From NCBI RefSeq assembly GCF_000429665.1, contig NZ_AUCH01000004.1:62001-126000 (forward strand): a DNA stretch of 64,000 nucleotides, in the 5' to 3' direction. Positions 33,869 through 40,088 of the stretch are shown here, in pieces; position 1 is the first letter of the stretch; every line of letters begins with the position of its first letter. This stretch comes from Azovibrio restrictus DSM 23866. Lineage in GTDB: Bacteria > Pseudomonadota > Gammaproteobacteria > Burkholderiales > Rhodocyclaceae. A model generated the notes under the pieces. It was not told where the DNA came from. It did no database searches and saw only the letters and a list, made by a program, of their open reading frames with translations. Position numbers and translations under genes: made by a program.

Positions 33869-34825
33869 ATGAACGGGCCATCCCCGGCCGTGCTGGAGGT
33901 CGCGCCCCTGGTGGCGGCAGAACTGGAGGCCGCCCGGGCCCTGACCTTTCCCGCCTACCGGCCCCGCCTGGAGGCCGCCCTGGAACAGCGGGCGCCGGCT
34001 CCCGGCTGGCAGACCGGCGTCCTGGGGGCTCGCTGCCAGGGAAGCCTGACCGGCCTGCTGCTGTACTCCCTGGTCCCGGAAACCGATGGCTGCCGCCGGG
34101 TGCTGCTGCATTCCCTGGCCGTACAGCCCGCCTGGCGCCGCCAGGGCCAGGGGCTGGCCCTGCTGGCGGCCCTGGAAGCCGCCTTGCCCCGGCCCGGGCG
34201 CTACTGCCTGGAGGCCAGCTACACCACCCGGATGCCGGGCTGGCGCGGCTTCGAAGCCTGTCTGGAGCGGGCCGGCTGGCCTCAGACCCAGCCCGGCCTG
34301 CTGCTGGCCCGGGCCCATGGGGGCGTGCTGGCGGCGCCCTGGGTGACGCCGGGCCTGCCCCTGCCGGAGGGATTCGAGTTCTTCCCCTGGTCCGGGCTGA
34401 CCGGGGCGGAAGCCAGCAGTCTGGAAGCGGAGCTGGAACGGGGGGACATTCCCCGGGGCCTGTCTCCCTTTGCCGAAGCCCGGGACCTGGAGCCGGAGGT
34501 CAGCGTCGGCATCCGCGCCCAGGGCAGGGTGGTGGCCTGGATGACGGTGCTCCGTTCGCCCCTGATGCCCGATGCCCTCTGCTACCGCAGCCTGTTCGTC
34601 CGGCCCGGCCTGCGCATGGGCCGACGCCTGGGGCCCCTGGCCCTGGCAGAAGCCATCCGCCGCCATCTGGGCGGCCCTCTGGCCCGGGAGCGGCCCCTGG
34701 GAGTGTTCGGCATCTCCCGCTCCGAGGGCCGGAAAATGCTCAACTTCTTCGAACGGCGCCTGCTGCCCTACTGCTTTGAACAGCACGAAAGCCGCCTGGC
34801 CCGCAAGGAACTGACGCCGGTCTGA
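33869..34825 (+). CDS. Tandem GNAT-fold acyltransferase-like protein
   Basis: 318 residues. The first half has a GNAT acetyl-CoA block, LLHSLAVQPAWRRQGQGLAL (Q/RxxGxG/A-like). The second half shows a weaker copy (YRSLFVRPGLRMGRRLGPLA), so it resembles a two-domain GNAT. It lies within the precursor array, 43 bases after gene E and 64 before gene F, all on one strand. Acylation of a peptide or of a self-protection target is possible. The ATG at 33869 was chosen over a GTG 30 bases earlier. Confidence 0.75.
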   Translation: MNGPSPAVLEVAPLVAAELEAARALTFPAYRPRLEAALEQRAPAPGWQTGVLGARCQGSLTGLLLYSLVPETDGCRRVLLHSLAVQPAWRRQGQGLALLAALEAALPRPGRYCLEASYTTRMPGWRGFEACLERAGWPQTQPGLLLARAHGGVLAAPWVTPGLPLPEGFEFFPWSGLTGAEASSLEAELERGDIPRGLSPFAEARDLEPEVSVGIRAQGRVVAWMTVLRSPLMPDALCYRSLFVRPGLRMGRRLGPLALAEAIRRHLGGPLARERPLGVFGISRSEGRKMLNFFERRLLPYCFEQHESRLARKELTPV

Positions 34826-34889
34826 CCGGCAACCCTGCCGGGCCGTGGGCCTGGACGGTGGGGATTTCATCAGGCCCAGGAGACTGGAT

Positions 34890-35180
34890 ATGCAACAGGA
34901 AGCGCTGCAGGCCGCATGGACACAGTTGGGGGAACGGGTCGCCCGGGACAGGGCGTTCCGCCAGCGGCTGCTGGCCTCCACCCGGGAAACCCTGGCGGCC
35001 GAAGGGGTGGTGCTGCCCCCGGGCCTGACCCTGCATCTGCACGAAAATGCTCCCGGGGAGCTGCACGTGGTCCTGCCGCCCCTGGCCGGGGAACTGTCGG
35101 ACGGGGACCTGGAATGGGCGGCCGGGGGCTATTTCGACCAGAACGGCGAGTGGGTGGAAACCTACCGCAAACCGGTTTGA
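34890..35180 (+). CDS. Leader-peptide protein F (nitrile-hydratase-like leader)
   Basis: 96 residues, with AGGAG eight bases before the ATG. The NHLP leader (RAFRQRLLASTRETLAAEGV, LPPGLTL, ELHVVLPPLAGE) ends LSDGDLEWAAGG at 80. The 16-residue core YFDQNGEWVETYRKPV has one Thr and no Cys. The leader is clearly a paralogue of those of E, H and I, while the core is unrelated. Confidence 0.75.
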   Translation: MQQEALQAAWTQLGERVARDRAFRQRLLASTRETLAAEGVVLPPGLTLHLHENAPGELHVVLPPLAGELSDGDLEWAAGGYFDQNGEWVETYRKPV

Positions 35181-35189
35181 GGAGGTCCC

Positions 35190-35396
35190 ATGGACAAACA
35201 GCAAAAGCTCACCCGGGAAAACCCGGAAACAGCCGGGGCGGAACCCCTGAACGAAGCCGACCTGGCCCGGGTGGACGGTGCCGGCCAGGGGCAGCAGAGC
35301 AAGTACCACGTGGAGGTGCACAGCGACGCCAGCATGCCCGAGGGCCTGGCCCGGGTGCTGGACATCATCCAGGGCGCCATCAAGCCCCGTTCCTGA
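35190..35396 (+). CDS. Small leader-type protein G
   Basis: 68 residues with GGAGG upstream. A short leader-like segment (EPLNEADLARVDGAG, ending near residue 32) precedes a 36-residue tail, KYHVEVHSDASMPEGLARVL and so on, with an amphipathic C-terminal helix. The GG site is imperfect, so assignment to the peptide family rests on the ExDLxxVxG pattern and on its position nine bases after gene F. Confidence 0.6.
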   Translation: MDKQQKLTRENPETAGAEPLNEADLARVDGAGQGQQSKYHVEVHSDASMPEGLARVLDIIQGAIKPRS

Positions 35397-35400
35397 GACG

Positions 35401-35428
35401 GAACCTTTGTCGCCGGGGCGTTACCCAG
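35401..35428 (+). promoter_or_regulatory. ECF-type promoter P2
   Basis: GAACC at 35401-35405, a 14-base spacer starting TTTGTC, and GTTACCCAG at 35420-35428. It lies just after gene G and 51 bases before gene H, starting a third peptide unit. Confidence 0.8.
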
Positions 35429-35479
35429 TTCAGGTAAGGGGCGCCGCCCCCGGTGTTTTTCCAGGCGAAAGGAAGATTC

Positions 35480-35794
35480 ATGGAGCAGGACATGCAGCAG
35501 GAAAAAGAACGCCAGGTCCTTGAGCGGGCCTGGGCGGACCCGGCCTTCAAACAGCAGTTGCTGGATGATCCCGTGGCCGTGCTGCGCGCCGCCGGAATCA
35601 CTGTGCCCGACGGCGTTCAGGTGCGCGTCGTGGAGGACACCCGGGAGCTGGTCCATTTCCTCCTGCCCGCCCGCCCCGGGGCGCTCGCCGATGGGGTCCT
35701 GGAGCAGGTGGCCGGCGGCCTGCCCGACAGCTTTGGCAGCATAGCCTGCCATCTGGCCGCCCCTCGTCCCGGCGCCCTGTCTCCATTTTTTTGA
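35480..35794 (+). CDS. Leader-peptide protein H, possible lanthipeptide precursor
   Basis: 104 residues from an ATG preceded by AAAGGAAG. The leader is the most canonical nitrile-hydratase-like one (PAFKQQLLDDPVAVLRAAGI, VPDGVQVRVVED, LVHFLLPA) and ends LADGVLEQVAGG at 80. The 24-residue core LPDSFGSIACHLAAPRPGAL plus SPFF contains one Cys with two Ser upstream, enough for a single thioether ring. Confidence 0.8.
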   Translation: MEQDMQQEKERQVLERAWADPAFKQQLLDDPVAVLRAAGITVPDGVQVRVVEDTRELVHFLLPARPGALADGVLEQVAGGLPDSFGSIACHLAAPRPGALSPFF

Positions 35795-35811
35795 GTCTAA
35801 GGAGTCATCCC

Positions 35812-36090
35812 ATGGAAGCGATGCAAATCACCGAACAAGTGGCCGCGCTGTTGCGCCGGGCCGCGGCGGAGCCCGCCTTTCTGGCGGCGCTGCTGCAAGA
35901 CACCGCCGCCACCCTGGCCCGGGAGGGCGTGGCTTTTCCCCCCTGGCTGCAGTTGCAGCGCCTGGAAGGCGGCCAGCCCCTGTTCGTCCTGAAAGGGCTG
36001 GCCCTGTCCGGGGAACTGGCGGACCAGGATCTGGAACTGGTGGCAGGCGGCAAGTCCCAAGCCTGGAAAGATGCCCATCTGGGGATCTAG
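35812..36090 (+). CDS. Leader-peptide protein I (nitrile-hydratase-like leader)
   Basis: 92 residues with AAGGAG upstream. The leader (PAFLAALLQDTAATLAREGV, FPPWLQLQRLE) ends GELADQDLELVAGG at 80 and is strikingly like the leader of E. The core is only KSQAWKDAHLGI, 12 residues, with no Cys or Thr. Such a short, nearly unmodifiable core suggests a signal, a decoy or a remnant. Confidence 0.75.
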   Translation: MEAMQITEQVAALLRRAAAEPAFLAALLQDTAATLAREGVAFPPWLQLQRLEGGQPLFVLKGLALSGELADQDLELVAGGKSQAWKDAHLGI

Positions 36091-36119
36091 GCTCATCTCG
36101 TTACAGGAAAGGAAGCACC

Positions 36120-36386
36120 ATGCAAACCCATGATCCCCAGCAAGGCCAGCCCCTGGATGACGAGGCCCTGGACCAGGCCGCAGGCGGAGCCTCGTACACC
36201 CTGACATTCACCAACAGCTCCGCCCAGCTCCCGTCGGTGGCAGTGTTCCAGACCTATAAAGGCCAAACCCTTGCCCCTGCCAGTGTGGCCTGGTTATCCA
36301 AGCCGACATGGACCCCATCCACCCAATTCGACTGGACGGTGGATTACAGCGTTTATTCGACGCTGCTCGGGACAACTGGGAAATGA
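36120..36386 (+). CDS. Leader-peptide protein J: short GG leader fused to a RhiA-like domain
   Basis: 88 residues. A brief leader (1-23) ends PLDDEALDQAAGG. The 65-residue remainder reads ASYTLTFTNSSAQLPSVAVF, QTYKG, SVAWLSKPTW and FDWTVDYSVY, a pattern recalled from RhiA-type domains (YTxTFxNxS, VAVFQ, SVAWxSK, WTVDY). The domain ends early compared with full-length relatives. There are many Ser/Thr and no Cys. The domain assignment is by memory of the motif and needs a profile search. Confidence 0.6.
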   Translation: MQTHDPQQGQPLDDEALDQAAGGASYTLTFTNSSAQLPSVAVFQTYKGQTLAPASVAWLSKPTWTPSTQFDWTVDYSVYSTLLGTTGK

Positions 36387-36715
36387 GGGATCCTGAATTG
36401 GCTGCTTACCGGCAGTTGCTGGAGCAGCTGCTGGCCGATGACTCCCTGCTGCAGCGTCTGAGCCATGACCCGCAAAGCCTGTGTTCAGCCCTGGTGCCGG
36501 CCGGCGCGGGGTTGCCCGATGGAGTGTTGCAGGCGGTGGTTGGGGGTGTCTCCCCATCGGGGGCCGGATATTTCGATAGGCTGGCCAATCTGGTTCTGGC
36601 CAGCCGGACAGTCCAGTATTCCCGTCTGGAGGGGGGGCTCCTGGCCAAGGCAGAGGGGCTGGCAGAGCTGCAGCAGCGCCTGCGGGCGGAGTTGGACACC
36701 CTGGGGGCCGGGTGA
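36383..36715 (+). CDS. Leader-peptide protein K
   Basis: 110 residues, starting with an ATG that overlaps the J stop (ATGA). The shorter leader ends LPDGVLQAVVGG at 55; the leader holds the only Cys. The 55-residue tail VSPSGAGYFDRLANLVLASR continues as a charged amphipathic helix ending LGAG. It looks like a small folded protein or pore-forming helix rather than a ring-bearing peptide. Last gene of the P2 unit. Confidence 0.65.
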   Translation: MRDPELAAYRQLLEQLLADDSLLQRLSHDPQSLCSALVPAGAGLPDGVLQAVVGGVSPSGAGYFDRLANLVLASRTVQYSRLEGGLLAKAEGLAELQQRLRAELDTLGAG

Positions 36716-36748
36716 GGCAGGGGGGGAGCAAAAGATCCCCCGGGCCGT

Positions 36749-36776
36749 GAACCTTTTTCGGGGGGCTGTTACCCAG
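36749..36776 (+). promoter_or_regulatory. ECF-type promoter P3
   Basis: GAACC at 36749-36753, a 14-base spacer starting TTTTTC, and GTTACCCAG at 36768-36776. It lies 80 bases before the lipoprotein gene and would drive the whole export operon (lipoprotein, TolC, HlyD and two ABC proteins, possibly beyond). Confidence 0.8.
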
Positions 36777-36855
36777 AGCTGACCGTTCCTGTTTTCGGGG
36801 CGGTAGCGGCGCCCCTGGGGTGCCGGTGTGTGCCACCGACTCTGGTTCCTGCCCC

Positions 36856-37203
36856 ATGAAAAGACTGTTGCTTGCCCTGCTGTTCCTGACCCAGCTTGCC
36901 GCCTGCGTCACCACCCGCTACGAGTACCACCAGCCCCGCAGTTCCGAGGGGCGCATCTGTACGGCCCAGTGCCTGAACAGCAAGCAGCAGTGCGAGACCA
37001 TGTCCAGCATGGCCTACAACCAGTGCCGGCAGAACTACAACATCTCCCAGCAGCTCTACAACCAGTGCAAGAAGCGGGACAAGAAGGACAAGTCCTGCAT
37101 CCCGCCCACCTACTGCTACCAGGACCGGGACGATTGCGAGGACAACTACCGGGAGTGCTTCAAAGCCTGCGGCGGCAAGATCCGGGTGGTGGAGGAGGAA
37201 TAA
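36856..37203 (+). CDS. Cysteine-rich lipoprotein
   Basis: 115 residues. The signal peptide MKRLLLALLFLTQLAAC ends in a lipobox. The mature part has ten further cysteines at fairly regular spacing (ICTAQC, QQC, NQCRQN, NQCKKR, KSC, TYC, DDC, REC, KAC), suggesting a disulfide-braced periplasmic protein. It is the first gene of the export operon and its stop abuts the tolC-like start. It may assist assembly of the exporter or protect against the product (immunity). No family was recognised. Confidence 0.75.
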   Translation: MKRLLLALLFLTQLAACVTTRYEYHQPRSSEGRICTAQCLNSKQQCETMSSMAYNQCRQNYNISQQLYNQCKKRDKKDKSCIPPTYCYQDRDDCEDNYRECFKACGGKIRVVEEE

Positions 37204-38811
37204 GTGCGAGGCGGCCAGCTCCCCGTCTGGGGGCGCCTTCTGGGGCTGGCGCTCCTGGGCTGCGCTCCGGGGCTGCCTGCCCTGGCGGCCGGGCCCGGTC
37301 CGGGGGCGGCCCTGGATCTGGAAACAGTGGTGCGCCAGACCCTGGCCAGGAATCCGGCCATCCTGCTTCAGGAACGCCAGGTGGAGGCGGCCCGGGGCGG
37401 CATGCAGCAGAGCGCCGGCCAGTTCGACCCGGTGCTGCAGCTGACGGCCCGGCGCAGCCGCGAACAGGAACCCCTGAATGCCTATTACCGCAAGCTGTAC
37501 CGGGCCAGTTACGGGGAGCAGGGCGGGGTGGATGCGATCCAGTCCGACACTTCGGGCCTCAGCCTGGGGCTGGACAAGCCTCTGCGTAACGGCATGGTGC
37601 TGTCCACCAGCCTTTCGGTCACCCGCAGCGAGGGGACCCGCAACGATTTCCAGGGTTGGGAACCCCAGAACCTGGGCAAGGTGGGCTTCAGCATCAACAT
37701 TCCCCTCCTGAAGGGCAGCGGCCAGGCCGCTGTCGCCGGGGAGCGGGCCAGTGAGCTGGAGTGGCAGGCCAGCCGCCAGGAGCTGCGCCAGACCCTGGCC
37801 CAGAGCCTGGTCAGCGGGGTGGGGGCCTACTGGAAGCTGCTGGCGGCCGGCAAGAGCCTGGAGATCGCCCGGGAAGGGGAGCTCGGCATGGAGCGGCTGC
37901 TGGACGATACGCGCAAGCTGATTGCTGCCGATGAGCTGCCGGCGGCGGAAATCAACCTGATCCAGGCCCGCCTGGCCGACCGGCGTTCGGCCCGCATTGC
38001 CGCCGAGCAGAGCCTGCTGCAGGCCCGCCAGACCCTGGGGCTGGCCATGGGCCTGCCCTACGGGGAGGCCATCGCCGGCCTGGACGTGCAGGGGGATTTC
38101 CCGCCGCCGCCCCGGCAACTGCCGGAGCAGCTTCCCGATGCCCGGCCCCTGGTGGAAGGGGCCCTGGCCCGCCGCCCCGACCTGGAGGCGGCGCGGCTGC
38201 GGCAGGAAGCGGCCCTGGTGCTGGCCGACGCGGCGCGCAGCAATCTGCGGCCCCAGCTCGACCTGAACCTGGGCGTGGGTTACGCGGGCCTTGCCGAAGG
38301 CGGCAGCGGCCGGCATTACTACGATGCCTTCGGGGAACACACCACGGGCGCCAGCGGCGGCGTCACCCTCAGTTACCGCTGGGCCCTGGGCAACAACAGC
38401 GCCGAAGGGGGGCTGGCCCAGCGCAACGCCCTCCATGACCAGGCCAGCCTCAATCATTACAACCTGGCGCGCAGCATCAGCCTGGCGGTGGAGGCCACCC
38501 TGGCCGGCCTGGTGCGCAGCGCCCGGCAACTGCTGGCTTCGGAGGAATCCGTGGCCATCTACCGGGTCAGCCTGGAGAACGAGCGCATCAAGAACCGCCT
38601 GGGCTCCTCCACCATCCTGGACGTGCTGTCGGTGGACGAGAGCCTGCGCAACGCCCGCTTGGCCCACGTCAATTACCAGCTGAACTACCTGATGGCCCTG
38701 GCCAACCTGGGTTACGAGACCGGCGCCCTGGTGCGGGACGAGTCGTCGGCCCAGCAGGTGGACCTGGGGCGCTTCGTCAGCATGCCGCCCCTCAACGGGG
38801 CTCCCGAGTAG
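37204..38811 (+). CDS. TolC-family outer-membrane efflux protein
   Basis: 535 residues. GTG start with GGAGG six bases upstream, immediately after the lipoprotein stop, and a signal peptide ending near PALAA. Two repeats of the outer-membrane-factor fold with long helices are visible (LETVVRQTLARNPAILLQER; later RRPDLEAARLRQEAALVLAD). It forms the outer-membrane channel for the adjacent HlyD/ABC exporter, giving a dedicated one-step secretion path. Confidence 0.92.
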   Translation: MRGGQLPVWGRLLGLALLGCAPGLPALAAGPGPGAALDLETVVRQTLARNPAILLQERQVEAARGGMQQSAGQFDPVLQLTARRSREQEPLNAYYRKLYRASYGEQGGVDAIQSDTSGLSLGLDKPLRNGMVLSTSLSVTRSEGTRNDFQGWEPQNLGKVGFSINIPLLKGSGQAAVAGERASELEWQASRQELRQTLAQSLVSGVGAYWKLLAAGKSLEIAREGELGMERLLDDTRKLIAADELPAAEINLIQARLADRRSARIAAEQSLLQARQTLGLAMGLPYGEAIAGLDVQGDFPPPPRQLPEQLPDARPLVEGALARRPDLEAARLRQEAALVLADAARSNLRPQLDLNLGVGYAGLAEGGSGRHYYDAFGEHTTGASGGVTLSYRWALGNNSAEGGLAQRNALHDQASLNHYNLARSISLAVEATLAGLVRSARQLLASEESVAIYRVSLENERIKNRLGSSTILDVLSVDESLRNARLAHVNYQLNYLMALANLGYETGALVRDESSAQQVDLGRFVSMPPLNGAPE

Positions 38812-38819
38812 GAACGATC

Positions 38820-40085
38820 ATGCAGAAACCCAAGGGCATCTTCCGCCAGGCTTCCCTGGACCGCCTGGCTTCCCCGGAACAGCTGGACCAGCTGGTCCAG
38901 GTCACTTCGCCCCGGGCCTGGGTGGCCCTGGCCGCCATCGGCGCCCTGCTTCTGGCCGCCCTGCTGTGGGGCATTTTCGGCAGCATTCCCAGCAAGGTCA
39001 TGGGCTCCTGCATCCTGATCCGTCCCGGAGGGGTGGATGAAATCGTGGCCCCGGGCAACGGCTGGGTCAGCGACATTTCCGTGGTGGCCGGGGAGCAGGT
39101 CCGGCACGGCCAGATGATCGCCCGGGTGGAGCGGGGCGACAGCATGGAACAGATCAAGAGCGCCGAGGCCAAGCTGCACGAACTCCGGGCCCAGCAGGAC
39201 AAGCTCCAGGCCATCAATGCCCGGAGCGAAGCGGAGCAGGGGGCCTACCTGAGCGACATGGAGCGCAGCCTGCGCACCAAGATCAGCGCCGCCGAGGAAC
39301 AGGCCCGCACCCTGGAGCACAAGATCCAGAACCAGGAGCAGCTCCTGGAACAGGGGCTGATCACCCGTCAGGCCCTGCTGGCCACCCGCATGGAGCTGGC
39401 CAACGTGCGCCAGGCCGTGGACGCCAGCAAGAACGAAATCCGCCAGCTGGGGGTGCGCCGCCTGGAGAGCCGCAAGCAGAGCGACAGCGAGCTGAGCAAC
39501 CTGGCCATCCAGATCAACGAGGCCGAGCGCAACCTGGCCACCCTGATGCGCAGCACCGACCAGGCCTCCCTGGTGTTCAGCCCCTTCAGCGGCCGGGTGC
39601 TGGAAATCAAGCTGTCCGAGGGCAGCCCGGTGAGCGCCGGCACGCCGATCCTGACCATGGAGCAGACCGGGCCCGCCGTGAGCGACCTGGAGGCGGTGGT
39701 GTACATCGCCCCCCTGGACGGCAAGAAGGTGAAGACCAACATGGACGTGCAGATCGCTCCCTCCACCGTGAAGCAGGAGGAGTTCGGCCTGATGCTGGGC
39801 AAGGTGAAGAACGTGGCGGATTTCCCCTCTTCGGCCGAGGGCATGCAGCGGGTCCTGAAGAACAGCCAGCTGGTGCAGCAGCTGGCGGCCGGGGCCGCCC
39901 CCATTGCCGTGCAGGCGGACCTGACCCCGAGCAGCGACACGGTGAGCGGCTACAAGTGGACCTCGCCCCAGGGGCCGGCGACCCGCATCGAGAGCGGCAC
40001 CCTGTGCACCGCCACCATCACCGTCAGCAATCGCCGGCCCATCAGCCTGGTGATTCCCATTCTGCGCGAGAGCCTGGGGCTGTAA
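38820..40085 (+). CDS. NHLM-type HlyD secretion protein (periplasmic adaptor)
   Basis: 421 residues: cytoplasmic N-terminus, one membrane helix (about 36-60), a lipoyl half-motif (ILIRPGGVDEIVAPGNGWVS), a long coiled coil (about 105-240) and a beta-barrel domain (VFSPFSGRVLEIKLSEGSPV). It closely fits the NHLM bacteriocin-system secretion proteins described alongside NHLP/Nif11 leader peptides. It bridges the ABC proteins to TolC. Confidence 0.9.
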   Translation: MQKPKGIFRQASLDRLASPEQLDQLVQVTSPRAWVALAAIGALLLAALLWGIFGSIPSKVMGSCILIRPGGVDEIVAPGNGWVSDISVVAGEQVRHGQMIARVERGDSMEQIKSAEAKLHELRAQQDKLQAINARSEAEQGAYLSDMERSLRTKISAAEEQARTLEHKIQNQEQLLEQGLITRQALLATRMELANVRQAVDASKNEIRQLGVRRLESRKQSDSELSNLAIQINEAERNLATLMRSTDQASLVFSPFSGRVLEIKLSEGSPVSAGTPILTMEQTGPAVSDLEAVVYIAPLDGKKVKTNMDVQIAPSTVKQEEFGLMLGKVKNVADFPSSAEGMQRVLKNSQLVQQLAAGAAPIAVQADLTPSSDTVSGYKWTSPQGPATRIESGTLCTATITVSNRRPISLVIPILRESLGL

Positions 40086-40088
40086 GCC

